From NCBI GenBank assembly GCA_017979445.1, contig CM030710.1, positions 11,332,248 through 11,396,247 on the forward strand: a stretch of 64,000 nt of DNA. The letters are read 5' to 3'. Below, piece after piece: positions 1 through 11,160 of this stretch. This DNA is from Akebia trifoliata (taxonomy: Eukaryota; Streptophyta; Magnoliopsida; Ranunculales; Lardizabalaceae). The notes below the pieces were generated by a model that saw only the letters and a program-made list of their open reading frames with translations, had not been told where the DNA came from and ran no database searches. Position 1 is the first letter of the stretch; every line of letters starts with the position of its first letter. The position numbers and the translations under genes were made by a program.

Positions 1-165
1 TTTTTTTTATTGAGTTAGAATTTGATAAATTGGATTATACCATTAGATCAACAATGAAAAATTAATAGAAATAGATTATAAGATCATAAAAATTAGAGTT
101 TGGGACAAATACTTACTAAAAATACAAGAATAATTATATTAATGATCATTACGTCCTTATGACTC

Positions 166-173
166 TATAAATA
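166..173 (+). promoter_or_regulatory. TATA-like box in unassigned stretch
   Basis: TATAAATA lies in the context ctcTATAAATAcc, about 40 bases before a CT-rich stretch. The same box and spacing mark the LTR promoters elsewhere in the window. No transcript can be assigned to it. Confidence 0.3.
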
Positions 174-687
174 CCAATTTAAAGAAAAATTTATAGATTG
201 TCTTCTCTCAGTACGCACTCTCTTCTTTTAAATAAAATCCTAGAAAAGTCTTAGCTTCTACAAACCTTTCGACCAACTTTCCCTATACTTGGAGGATTTA
301 TTGGATTTAAACTAAGGAGGGGATAACGATTGTCCCATCGAAAGCTTTGAGGAAAATCAAAGAAATAAATATTTTGATCATCATCCTAAGGAGAAAACTT
401 CAACTCATCCCAACCTCTCACTTTCCTTCTTGAGTTCTTACCATCAATTTAAGGTAGGAAACTTCTAGACCTTACTAATAGCCATAGTTTTCATTGCACC
501 GTAGCTTTTGATTTAAAACTTTGTATGTTCTATTTTAAATTAAGTAAATATTGACATCTTATAAAGTCATATTTAAAATTTTTTGTTTAGTGTATTTTCT
601 TGTTTAATTGATTTGAAAAATTATTTTTGAAGAGTTTGGACAAATTTGGGGATGAATCGTCCAAAGAGATAATAAAATCCCTTCTAT

Positions 688-849
688 TTGGTCGGCCTAC
701 CACCTCGGTCGACTGACCCTTCGCCTTACGAAGAACTTGAAGGTGTGCAATTCTCAAGTTTGGTCGATCCAACAAGCTCGATCAATTGACCTATCATCCC
801 AACTATATTCGGATTTGATCGACCAAACGACCTCGGTCGCCTGACCCTA
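688..849. repeat. Pair of imperfect direct repeats with cctcggtcg core
   Basis: Two segments of about 35 bases, at 688-722 and 814-849, share the core cctcggtcg followed by tgaccct and are preceded by related tggtcggcc / tgatcgacc blocks. They are about 126 bases apart. Their GC content contrasts with the surrounding AT-rich sequence. The function is unknown. Confidence 0.45.
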
Positions 850-1330
850 TCTAAAAAGGCTTAGTTGAACATTATTTTTTCCTAGCAACTTGTACACGTA
901 CCCCCCCCCCATTTGAAAACAATGAGAATGATTTAAAAATTTAAATCTCAACAAATAAAATTTTAATTTTGGATTAAATAAAAAAATGTGATTTTTGACG
1001 TTCTTATCAAAATTTTTACTCCTGACTTCTTCGACTTTTTATTATAACTAAGCTTTAAAAATTACATGACATCAAATCTCCTATTTAAGACTTTCGCTTC
1101 AAAAACCTATTTTCAATTTGAAGAACTTTGAAAAATCATTTTTTTGACACTTAGCCAAATTTTCACCAACTTTTCATAGTTTTAACCAACCGTCGATGGT
1201 TTTAACCTAAATTATCTACATAAACTATCTTTGATTATTTTTGGTCATTGCCTTCAAATACTTTTATAAAATGAGTTTTGATATTTGAATTTTATTGAAT
1301 TTATTTTTCTTTAAAGAATATAGAAAGATT

Positions 1331-1699
1331 TGATCGAGTCAATATAGAAAATAGTTTAAAGGTTGAAATTCGGAAGGATCGCAATTTAAATGCAACAACC
1401 TTGGTTTTGTTAAGTGAGCGAATTGACTCTCATTGTTTGTATGTGGTGGCAAGTGGATATTCGGAAATTTATATTTTATTTCTGATGTTGTCGTTGTCAT
1501 CTCATCATAAATTTATATTTTATACTCTCCTTAGCTTATGGGCATGTGAGGGATCGAACGCAAGAGAAAGAAATGATGTTATCAAGTTAGTAAGAAATGA
1601 AGTTAATCTACGTTATAATTCAAACTTGTTTTTGTATTTTTCATTAAACAAAATATAGAGTAAATTGTTGCTAGAAATTGAAACAATAGAAGAAGAAAT
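1331..1699. other. Unassigned stretch next to Ath LTR
   Basis: An 85-codon open frame at 1401-1658 (+) is present. It has no recognisable domain and its composition is like the surrounding non-coding DNA, so I do not call it a gene. The outer end of the neighbouring Ath LTR may fall in this stretch, because it is too diverged to place. Confidence 0.25.
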
Positions 1700-2810
1700 T
1701 ATACTAAGTAAACAAAAGAGAAATATCCATTAGTGATTAGACTAATCTAAGATTAACATATAAATTTATATTTGAGTTTATCATTGTTTGGACTCAACCA
1801 CAAGGGTTTAGTGTTAGTTCCTTAAGCTGGAAGATATGGCATGAAGTTTTTGAGGAAACACTATAGTTAGGACTCCTTCACTCACTAATGTGTGAAGTCC
1901 CTACAACCAAATATCTAATTTAAGCATGCTCTATCTAAATCTTATCTAAGCATAGAACATCTAAGGCAATCATATAAGTTGTAAAGATTCAATTAAAGTT
2001 TTGATCCATTAGAGCGGATAAAACCTTGAAGTAAATCCTATAAACATTATGAAAAACATGGAAGGATAAAGAAATAATATAGAATTAAAGCTTACTCCTA
2101 AGCTTCATCTTTTCACTAATGGGGGAGTCTAGCCTATAGTCAAGGCAAAGATACAAAAGAAAGTAAAAAGATCAACACTTATGTTCATGATAACCAAGAT
2201 ACACTATCTCCTTGAGATATTATCAAAGTTTCTGAATTAAAATCTAACTAGAAAAGAAAAATTATAGAGAAAATGCCAAGGACATTGGGAGAGAAGAAGA
2301 GAAAAGACAAAAGCCTAAGAACTCTTTTTAAATTGGGAAAATGATCTATTTATAAACTAAAGTTATTCTCGGATGATTCAAATATAGTCGCCATCACTTT
2401 TGCTTATAATCTCACGTGCAAAGCAAAATAAGAAAAATTCTAAGACAATCCAATCAAGGTAGATTGTACCACATTGAAAGTTTACTTCGTCGTAGTGCTA
2501 TGGAAACATTAAGATTTCATATTTTGATTGGATGCTTGATCTAACCTCCTGATTGCAATGCACTCTTACTTAAGTGATGTGGTGTCCATCTAAATGAGTT
2601 GATCATTAACCTGTACAATGAACACATGCGATCAATTTTCCAAAATTTACAATTATATTATGCAATTAATCTTAATTAACATTGTATAACATGAAATGTG
2701 ATAATTTGATGCTTAACATACTTATTCATCTAAACTAATAAAATAAGAACGAAAATTGAGATAAATACCTAGAAAAAGTGTAGATAATTCAATGTTTTGA
2801 GACACTAATT
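1700..2810 (-). mobile_element. Ath-type 3' LTR, minus strand
   Basis: Read on the minus strand, this begins at about 2810 with TGTCTCAAAACATTG and matches the 5' LTR of the Ath element at 14490: the TGTCTC start, the AATTA and TTAATTAAG blocks, a TATAAATA box (2347-2354), an agaagagaaaag stretch and the TATGCTTAGAT block. A polypurine tract lies immediately upstream. The distal end is diverged and may be truncated; 1700 is an estimate from the last clear similarity. The pairing with the 14490 copy is by eye. Confidence 0.55.
2347..2354 (-). promoter_or_regulatory. TATA box of Ath LTR
   Basis: TATAAATA on the minus strand, about 460 bases inside the LTR start. It corresponds to the box at 14829-14836 in the related plus-strand LTR. 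Confidence 0.45.
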
Positions 2811-2832
2811 ACGTCCCCAAACTTATCTTTTT
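2811..2832 (-). other. Polypurine tract of the left Ath element
   Basis: The minus strand reads AAGATAAGTTTGGGGACGTAAT directly before the LTR start. An AAGTTTGGGG tract abutting a TGTCTC LTR start is the expected plus-strand priming site of this Ty3/gypsy group. Confidence 0.5.
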
Positions 2833-3960
2833 CTAGTCCCTTAAAAAATAAATTTTTAACTTTCGTAGGCATCTCCACTACTTTAGCGAATGTAACAAGC
2901 CCTTAAACCGATAGGTTACCCTTAATGGACGAGTTTAACTCATGAGGGTTTGCAAAAAGTATACCCACAAAATTCGAAATAACTTTCGAAGTAATAATAG
3001 TTAAAGTCAAAACTTATGTCTAAAAGTACAAGTTCTTTTAAGATTTATCAGTCATTTAGAAGTAATACTTGGTATATGAAGTCTCAACTTTTATTTCTTT
3101 ATGATAAAACTTAGACTTAGCTTGACCTTTAAGATATAGTGATTCTAACTTAGAAACTTTAGAGATTTGATTTCATAGAGTGAGTTTCAACTTTCTAATT
3201 AATCTAGGATACTTGGATCAGCTTAGGGTTTAGTTCTAAACTTAACATCCTATCTGGGGTAGTAAGAAGTATGGATGTTCACTTTAATACCTCCAAAGGA
3301 CTTTATCTATAATATTCCAGTGTACTTACCTTTTTACTCTTGATGGCTTTCACCCTACTGAAACTCTAAACTTTTCTAGTTTTGATTCTTGTGAATCTTT
3401 CTTTCTTTTTCGCTTCAAAGGATCTTTTTCTTGCTTGCCATTTTACTTTTTCTTTTCTATTCCATTCTCATTTTTTCTAAGAAAATCAGACTGTCCTTTT
3501 TAAGGTATCCAGTCTAATTCAATGGTTGTTGTTCAAGATATATTCAACCCAAATCTGTTTTTCTTCTAATCAGCCAATAAAATAAACAAGGAAGTCAAAA
3601 TTCATCATACCCGATTTTTTCCTTATACTCTAAATAAAAAGAATGTAACAAGATCACTCAATTCAACCTAGACTCTAGGTAACCTTATTAAAAGTAACTA
3701 TAAATAAGAGGTAACTTTGCTCTAACTTTTGTCTAAGAGAAACACGAATGGAGACTCTAGATCAAAGTTTCCAACTAAAGACTGATTTAGTAATTTTTAA
3801 CTAAGTACTTAAAGATACAACCTAGGATCTTGAACAAAATACAACAAAGTTGCAAAAATATTTTTCAAATTTTTATGATTTTTGAATAGAAAATAAAATA
3901 AAAGAAAATAGGTGGCAATCCGACCTTACACCCCCAAACTTAAACATAATATTGTTCTCA
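2833..3960 (-). mobile_element. 3' UTR of left Ath element
   Basis: This non-coding 1.1 kb matches 18630-19600 of the nested Ath element in inverse orientation. The clearest block is 3270-3330, whose complement carries TTGGAATAT-type, ATTAAAGTGAACAT and GATAAAGTC blocks also seen at 19300-19360. Its upstream edge at 3925-3960 carries, on the minus strand, a GAACAATATTATG block followed by TTTAAGTTTGGGGGTGT. That is the conserved stretch found after the last ORF in Athila-like elements and also present at 18625-18660. Confidence 0.6.
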
Positions 3961-5194
3961 ATATTTTAGCATGCATATGCAAATGCAAAACTTAAATTGA
4001 CAAAAGGAAATGAAATTTTTTGTAAATGCCTTTGAAGGGGGTGTGGTTTGACATCATCCAAGAAGGATGTGTCATGAAAATCTAGACTAGATGATCTAGC
4101 TTCGCTCATTCCAACTTCATCAAATTTTTATCTTGGTCACTTATAACCATGAGGGTTTCCATGCTCTAGTATCAGTTGCTATATACCTGTGGCACATTGT
4201 ACAAAAGACAATGCACCCTTGAATTTCAAAAGTTGGACCATCTCACTTAAGGGTGCTAGCATTGCCCTTGGCACTCTCATTCACCTCTCAAGAATCTGAC
4301 AGACTAAGTGTGGGAAAACTAACGAACGACCATTCTTCGACTTGATGTAGGCATTGATCCGAGTTTTTAAAATGAGACGGGGTACTCAAAATGTCAGATC
4401 CTTGGTCTGGATCACGTATATGATGTACATGTGCTTTGCAAAAAGTAAAATGTTGTTTTGCATCCCCAAAATGTTAGATGCCACCCATTACTAACAAAGA
4501 TACTGATAAACACAAATTCTTTTTTGATAATAATCAACCATTCCTCTTGTTGATGCATTGTAGCTCAAGAGCCACTCGTGTGACAAAGAATTCAAACGGA
4601 TGACATGTCTGAAAAGTTTCATCATCGACCTTTGGAATTCTTAATATCGCTTTGATATCTTCGAAACCAATGGCAAACATATTGTCACAAAACTCACTTG
4701 CAAGCAACGGAATGGCGGGATTGCTCGAAACTACGAAATCGTAAAATTCTCTTACCAATTCTTTGTAATAAACTTTAGAGCCGGTGTAGAGAAAATTGCT
4801 CCACCCTTTCTTGGTGATAGTCTCATAAAACTATGATCTGTTGATGTCTTGAAAATAGGAATCGAAAATAGACCCCTATAAAATAGTTCGTTTGGATAAA
4901 GCCATAGGTACTATTATAATCAAGAAAGAAAAATGATTGACTATCTAAAATATGAAAGTGCTTGGTGAAAGGATGACTGAGACACGGTTAAGATGAAAAA
5001 TCTAAAAGCGTAGGGACTACAATCTAATCACCATTGGATGTAGACTGCGTTGATCACTTCAGATTTGCACAAACATAGCTAAAAATGTAAATCGGCATAT
5101 TGGATATTTGAAGGATGGTAATTTATATGAATTTGAAAATGATAAATGGAAAAGATGAGTTAGGGATTAGGCTTGTTATTTGATTTTAGGGCAT
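3961..5194 (-). mobile_element. Internal region of left Ath element, truncated
   Basis: This continues the minus-strand element upstream of its 3' UTR. Apart from the ORF remnant at 4534-4758 the frames are broken. It stops at 5194, where a TatB LTR begins; GGCAT at 5190-5194 would be the duplicated target, but no second copy was found. No reverse transcriptase or integrase motif of this element is in the window. Confidence 0.45.
4534..4758 (-). pseudogene. Remnant of Athila-type putative transposon protein
   Basis: This 74-codon open piece carries FYDFV near the start, then the spaced block FEDIKAILRIP-VDD. It resembles the plant 'putative transposon protein' domain found downstream of pol in Athila-like Ty3/gypsy elements, where the pattern is VREFYAN, a hydrophobic stretch, then an I..LLGLP..DD-type block. 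The usual domain is two to three times longer, so this is a fragment. Its position upstream of an Ath 3' UTR on the same strand fits. Family assignment is by motif only; a domain search would settle it. Confidence 0.4.
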
Positions 5195-6734
5195 TGAAAT
5201 CGCTTCGACCCTTTTCCACTAAATAGTGAAAATGGGGCCCAATTGGTAAATGGGGATCTTTTGAAAAATGGGAGTCGCCACCTAGTTTAGGTCTAGGAAT
5301 AAAAAATAACTCCAAATGAATGTGGATCAATACACAAATAAAAAAAGGGTAAGGAGTAAGATTACGAGTTTTGAAAAGTGTTAGCCACCGAACCCACCCG
5401 ATCAAAATGATCGGTCTTTACTACGATGCAAAACTAACCTATGGTTACCGGGGAATACTATTGTCAAAGCTATGGTTCAATCATCATCATCAATTTACAT
5501 CGGATTTTCCAAACGAATCTTATGGCTAAGATCCTCCAATTGTTACATGATTTCTCAAATTCCACACAAAATAGAAAGATTTGAAAAAAAACCCTTAATT
5601 TCGGCCCCATGATCCAAAGTCAATTAAAACGAACCACATGCTAATACTTTCCTAATGTACAAAATAGAAACTCATGAAAATCTTTTAAGTAGGAAAATTT
5701 TAAATAGAAACTGTTAAATTGAGACTTATGAAGTTTCTAAATTAGGAATTTGAAATTTTCTAAATTAGAATTCGAAAAGTATATGATGAGCCCCAAATTA
5801 GAAGTTTACAAACTCAATTGTCCCAAAATAGAAAGTTTTCAAAAATATCAAATTTTCAAATTAGAAAATCCCAAATTTCCATGAACATGAAAATTTTAAA
5901 TATGAAAATGTAAAATCTTCTACATTGGGAGATTACTAAAATGTGGATCATCTAAATTAGAAATCTATGAATAAATATTTTTCGAAATAAAAAATCACGC
6001 AATTTCATATTAGAAAATTTCAAATGTGAATTTTTCAATAATTTGGAAACATAACTTTCTAAAAGTTTAATTTTATGAATATGGAGTCACAAATTAGAAA
6101 ATCATGAATATATGCCAAATCATCAAATTGGATATTTACAAAATAACAGAAAAAATCCATGTTATCATACATACCAAACTGGAGATTGACAAATATCAAT
6201 ACATACAAAATTTTTAAATTTGAAGAAAAAATCTGCATTCATCCAATCCTTAAATTAACCCAACGAGCATGCATACATAATTTTTAATTTTTTCAAAATG
6301 ATTATTATTCAAGGACATGTATATGTGTCAAGTCAAGAAGGACATTAATCACATAGAATAATCTTAAAATGACACAAAGAACTTGAATATCACTATAAGT
6401 CATACAAATCCAATCTGTAGCAATGATCACTTAATATTCTAAAAAAAAGTCCCTAATCATATTAACATGCAAAAATAATATATATATATAAATGAGAAAG
6501 ATACATAAAAAAATTCTCGTAATTTTATTAAAAAAATAAATAAAAATATAGGAAAAATACATAAAAAAAAAATTATTTTAATTCTATTGATATGCAACAA
6601 TGTAAATAAAAATTTGGAGAAAATATATAAAATAAATACCCTCTTAACCCTATTGATATGCAAAAATAAAATAAAAATATAGAAAAAATGCATTAAAGAA
6701 AATTCTTCATAATCTCGTTGATTAAAAACGTAAA
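5195..6734 (-). mobile_element. Truncated TatB LTR, minus strand
   Basis: Starts with tgaaatcgcttcgaccc, the complement of the TatB LTR end seen at 29835 and 38531. It goes on with the hallmark blocks gggagtcgccacctagttta, gtgttagccaccgaaccc and gatcaaaatgatcggtctt. It then has the same short AT-rich repeats built on ctaaattagaaa as 30340-30660. The full LTR elsewhere is about 3.55 kb; here only about 1.54 kb remains before a TatA LTR takes over at 6735. The LTR start and the second target-site copy are missing. Confidence 0.75.
6470..6734. repeat. AT-rich minisatellite, unit about 70-80 bp
   Basis: About three imperfect units, each containing a tattgatatgcaa- or ttaacatgcaa-type start followed by ataaaaatata-type runs. 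A short (TA)n run lies at 6479-6488. It sits in the TatB LTR remnant. Confidence 0.5.
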
Positions 6735-7514
6735 TGTAAGCGTCTCAATCCTCGGGGTGTGTGGATCCACTTTTGATTTTTGAGGTTTGGGAGTCGCCAC
6801 TTAGTTATTACGGTTTAGGAATCGAGCATTGACTCAAGATGGATAAAAATAACTAATCTACTAAAAGAAACTAAGTTCAGGATCACGTTACGGGGTTGGA
6901 AGGTGTTAGGCACCAATCCCGCTCGGCAAAGCCGGTCTCTATTATTTTTTAAAAAGATTACATTGCTAAAAAAAATCTAAAATAAATAAATAAAATAAAT
7001 AAAAAAGATAAAAAAAAAATATACCTATACGATTGTAACAATTTGTTCCCTCAGAACTGGTAGAATAGTTCTTCGTAAGATATTCCTCGTTTCGTTTCTG
7101 TCACTGGATCCGCTTCAAATCTCCAAGTTGAAGTACATCCTTCTTAGATGTGAATGTTTCCTAAATTTATTAATGGATCTCTAGGTGTTTTGTGGAGAGT
7201 TTTTAGGAGTTTGTGAACAAAAACTAGGATTTGGATGATAGGTAAGGGTTAGGACTTCAAAATCAGGATTTTGGGAAGGCTAGGGAGTCTTTTTAACCTG
7301 CTTTTCTAAGTTTTTCTTTTACCTGTGAAATTAGGTTGTAGAGGCTCTTTATTATAGAGTTTTTTGGATAGAGTTAGTATTTGATTAGGTTTCTTTTAGA
7401 TAAGATAAATTAGGATTTTAACTTTAGTCTTATGAGATTAACTTGGTTGTTTTAATTAGAATTTTGACTTAAGTCTTATGAGATTGACTTAGTCTTTTTA
7501 GATTAGGATTTTAC
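6735..7514 (-). mobile_element. Half of a TatA LTR, minus strand
   Basis: Begins tgtaagcgtctcaatcc and carries the TatA LTR-end blocks gggagtcgccacttagttat, gtgttaggcaccaatcccgc and gccggtctctatt. It continues through the agattgacttag-type repeats in the same order as the solo LTR at 21688. It stops at about 7514 in the middle of the LTR and is joined to a TatA 3' region in the opposite orientation. The upstream half of the LTR is absent. Confidence 0.75.
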
Positions 7515-8860
7515 CTTACTCGACAGAGCAATCAAGACATCAAGTTCTCGAAATCTTGATAAAATCAAATAGTATTGTACCGAAGGAGGCCTTACTTGGT
7601 CAAACCATTTTCCTATCTAACCAAGAAAAAGATAATATTTTTAACCCTTCACAGCTTCTGAAAAATCAATAGCCACTTCTTTCAGAAACACGCCAACTAA
7701 CCTTGGTAGGGTAGTTTTTGTTTTGAACTACGTTTTGACCTAATCCCAAAACAAAATAATTGAGATATGTAGGCAATTTGAAAAGTTACTTCAGACTTGA
7801 ACACACAAAAAAATAAAAAACTATTCTCCAAACAAAAGTATTATTATAAAATAAAAAAATCCCCTATTGAAAGGTTAAAAAAATGTCAAACTAGTGGCAT
7901 TAGAAAAAAGAAGAATCAAAAGAAATGACAAAAAAGAAAAGAATGTCAAACTAGGGCATTAGAAAAAAAATCAAAAGAATTGATAGAAAAGAGAGAATAT
8001 TAGATTAGGGGCATTTTAGGAAGTCAAGCAGTATATATTTTCTTTCTAAACCCTGTTATAAGTGCAGAGAACCAAAACGTTGTCGAATTGAATATTTGAG
8101 ATCATGGAAAAGAAAGAAAAGCCTAGCAAATTGAAAATTTGAAAAGATGATTTAGGCAAAAGTTAGGGCATAACAATAAAAAAGAAAAACCTATTAGGTG
8201 AAAATTTGAAAATGAGACCTAGACATCCCTTGAAAAAGAAAAACAAAACCCGAGTAGGAGCCAACCTTGAAACTAGGGAATATTTTTAAAGTCACTGTGA
8301 TACTAAAGTTTTCATTCTGAATTGCATGAGAAAAAAAAGAAAATCTTACTCAGAATTCTAAAAGTATGGTAGAGTCCAATGCTAGTTATGAATCCAGATG
8401 CATGATAAACCAATAAAAGCTAATCTTTTTTAACCCAACAATATCATGGCTCTAAATAATCCCAGCCCGAGAAGTATTGCCATCTAGTAAATTCGAGTTC
8501 GAGAAATGAGACTCCAACTTTAGAATCTAAAAATGTAAGTTTAAGTAGGATTTTAATAAATTCCTATAAACAAGCTTGAGAAACAAGACTCTAAATTTTT
8601 AAACCTTAAAATGTGAGTTCAAATAGAATTTTAATAAGTTCCTACAAACCTCAGCCCGAGAAACGTGACCTTCCAAAAAATTTGAGTTTGAAAAATAAGA
8701 CTCTAACTTCTTGAATCTTAGAAAGTGAGTTAAGAATGATTTTAATAAGTTTCTACACACCTCAAATCGAGAACCGTGTCCCTCTCGTAAGTTCGAGTCT
8801 GACAAATGAGATTTCAACTTTTAAATCTTAGATTATGAGTTCAAGTAGGATTCTAACAAG
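7515..8860 (+). mobile_element. TatA 3' region fragment, plus strand
   Basis: Matches, in inverse orientation, element I from about 25610 down to 23285. The shared landmarks come in the same order: the ctcgacagagcaatca block; the post-pol block with tgaactacgtttt and atatgtaggcaa (7715-7800); repeated aatgtcaaactaggggcatt-type purine stretches; the gaaaatttgaaaagatgat array; and the 86-bp array. It is the 3' UTR of a plus-strand TatA copy. Its pol side ends at 7515 and its LTR side ends where the TatC LTR begins at 8861. Confidence 0.7.
8440..8860 (+). repeat. 86-bp tandem array of TatA 3' UTR
   Basis: About five imperfect units, each with a cccgagaaacgtgacc-type and a gagaaatgagactccaac-type block followed by aagttcctacaaac. 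The same array is present on the minus strand in element I. Units here are more diverged. Confidence 0.65.
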
Positions 8861-9984
8861 TATAGATATATGGGCATCAAAATCTTTGGGAAAGATTTGA
8901 GCTTATCTACATGGGTTTAGGAATCATCACCATTCAATTAAAGTCTGAATGGACACTATAAAAAATATTTACCTTGAAATATGTGGTTTAGTTTGTAGTG
9001 ACTCACATATCCTAACAATAAGGAGAAATGATCTACCAAGATTTCCAAGGTAAGATGTTCGGTTGAAGGAGAAGAAGGGTGTTAGGCTTCTTGTCCCACC
9101 CATCTTAAGATGGTTACTAATATATGACCATACGTGGATATTAAGAATTATTTTGGGGTTCTTGAGAAAAAAAGAAGAAACTATAGAGAAACTAAAAGAA
9201 AATAACTATAATCTTATTTTGAAAAATGAATAAATTAATATGATGAGCAAGCCCAGACTAGAAGTAGATGCTTGTTGGAAATTTTTGTAAGCTTGGGACT
9301 TCGATGGAAACCAACATGGATCAAATCATTTGGAGTCCCAAAGCTTTAATACAAGTTTATATGCTCCCTAGGGAGACTTTATTTATTGATTTGACTTTTG
9401 GTGAGATTCATGATTTGAACCGTACCATGTAGGGATCAAAACTACATGCATGAGATTTTGTCCCTTTTTGAATTATTTTTCTTGACTTTAAAATTTGAAT
9501 ATAGATCCATGAAAACCTACCCTCTTGCTTGTAGCCATTTTAGAAGTGAGTGTGTGCAAAGTTTATGTATGTAATGGATTTATCAAAAGAAGATTACCTC
9601 CAATGAGGGTTTACTCTCTAGTTCTATTACCATCAAAGCAAACAAGACAATTGACAATTATTATAGAATTGAAATTACAAAGAAATGAAAGCATATATGC
9701 TATAGAAATTAAATTGTGTAAGAGTGAATAAAATTAAAGCAATCATAATTTCATGCTCTCAAGAAGCTTATTGAGGACTTATTGGGAAAGATTACCTTAA
9801 AGAGGGACTGTCTCCCCCAAGACTTTAGACTTAAGATCTAGTAGACTACATTAAAAAATATGAAATTAAACTTGTAAATAAAAAAAGTACTTAAAATAAA
9901 AATTACGAAAGGTTAACGAGAAAGGAAAGATTAAAGAGAGAAAATAGAGAGTTTAACCCCACCTTGGTCTTCTTCTTTTCTTCC

Positions 9985-10027
9985 TCCTTTTTTTTTTTTT
10001 TTTTTCTTCTTCTTCTTCTTCTTCTTT
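9985..10027. repeat. Poly-T and (CTT)n tract in TatC LTR
   Basis: A T run of about twenty bases is followed by eight to nine CTT units. It is a simple sequence that is probably length-variable. Confidence 0.85.
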
Positions 10028-10779
10028 TTATTTTCTTCTAGGGATTTTTAAAGAGGTTTTGAGAAAATAGGAAGACTTAATGAGATTTGATACAGATTTG
10101 GACAGAATATTAAATCACCAAATAAGCTTTCCCTTTTGCCTTGAATTTAGGGGACTTGTGGGGATAAACTTGTCCCAAATCTTGGAGTTCACAATATTTT
10201 CAACAAAACCTTTTTAAAAAATGTCATTTCCATGTTCTAACCTTTTCCTTGATATTTTTTATCCTCTAGTTGTGTCTTATCAATCTTGATCATCAATGAG
10301 TATGATGGTAAACATTCAAAGGTTCTAAAGAATTCTAGATAAATGTTAGAATGGTCATAAGGCCTTGACCTTGCGTCAATTGTGACAGAAACAACCCAAA
10401 TGCCATGTAATTAGATGATTGGTTTTCTCTAATAAATTAGGGATAAGTTGGTCATTAGGCACAAATTTTAAAGAATTCTCATAGGTGAACAAATTAGTCA
10501 AAAGCTTTGGATATTGGTTATATTACATTGAATGCCATGGAAACTCTTTGAATTGTAAAAAATGTAGAAGGGGGATTTACCTCTAATGTGTCTCAATAAA
10601 TCAGGGTTAATGGGGTAATTGGCCTTAAGTGGGATCAAATTGACCAAAAGTCCTTGTTAGAAGAAGATGAGAATTGACAAAAGAACCTTAGTAATGGGTC
10701 TACTAAATATTTAAGCTATTGGGTAAAATGATAAAATAGGGAGATTTTCTTGAGAAAAAGCAATTAAGAAGTGGGTTAA

Positions 10780-10995
10780 ACTAGCCTTAGGTGACCAATG
10801 GCCAGAGAAAATTTTCCTTCTAGCGTTGGTCACCTTCATACTTTGTAAAAATTCTTTCTGACCATTGGTAACCTTTGGCCAGGCTTAAAAATAAGTCTGG
10901 CCGTTGGTTACCACCATACTACACATTTTATTACTCTTGCCATTGATAACTTATGCCCAAGCTAAAAATTAAGCATAGTTATTAGCTACCTCCAT
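10780..10995. repeat. Imperfect repeats (ccattggtaacctttggcca type) in TatC LTR
   Basis: Three units of roughly 80-100 bp each carry a paired motif, gaccaatggccag ... gttggtcacc. The two halves are near-complements of each other, so each unit could fold. Related single blocks recur at 12105-12180 just outside the LTR. Confidence 0.5.
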
Positions 10996-11140
10996 ACCAA
11001 GTCAAAATCATCATTATAGTTTATCTGTTAGCTTATCGTAAGGCCTTTACAATCATTTGAAAATTGACTTGAGTCGAATCCCTTCTCAAAAGGTTTTTTG
11101 TACTCTCAGGCTTGGTCTAGGCAAAAATAAGGTGTCTACA

Positions 11141-11160
11141 ACTGCCCCTCTTTGTGAAAG
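11141..11160 (-). other. Polypurine tract of the TatC element
   Basis: The minus strand reads CTTTCACAAAGAGGGGCAGT immediately before the LTR start. The core AAAGAGGGGCA recurs before the 3' LTRs of elements I and II, which shows the three families are related and fixes the orientation of the outer element. Confidence 0.8.

Larger units (their letters stand above)
1..1330. other. Unassigned AT-rich stretch
   Basis: No recognisable coding sequence was found in either strand. The stretch holds a TATA-like box at 166-173 followed by pyrimidine-rich sequence, two related GC-richer segments near 688-722 and 814-849, and a run of ten C at 901-910. This mix is typical of a decayed LTR, but I could not find paired ends, a primer site or a polypurine tract, so it stays unassigned. 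Confidence 0.3.
8861..11140 (-). mobile_element. TatC 3' LTR, minus strand (outer element of the nest)
   Basis: On the minus strand the LTR starts at 11140 with TGTAGACACCTTATTTTTGC and ends at 8861 with ...CATATATCTATA, giving 2280 bp. Its last 250 bp resemble the end of the TatD LTR at 63680-63930 (a cctaacacc-ttc block, gaatggtgayga, cctaaacc). A polypurine tract abuts the start at 11141. ACAAG at 8856-8860 should be the duplicated target, and its partner would lie beyond the other end of the element, which is not in the window. The LTR holds a (CTT)n tract and a run of about 100-bp repeats. Confidence 0.75.

Noticed and set aside
587..775. Minus-strand open frame of 62 codons
   Set aside because: No domain, no neighbour support, and it overlaps the cctcggtcg repeat; typical chance frame.
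6457..6693. Minus-strand Phe/Ile/Tyr-rich frame that looks like membrane segments
   Set aside because: It is the complement of an AT minisatellite; the hydrophobicity comes from T-rich codons.
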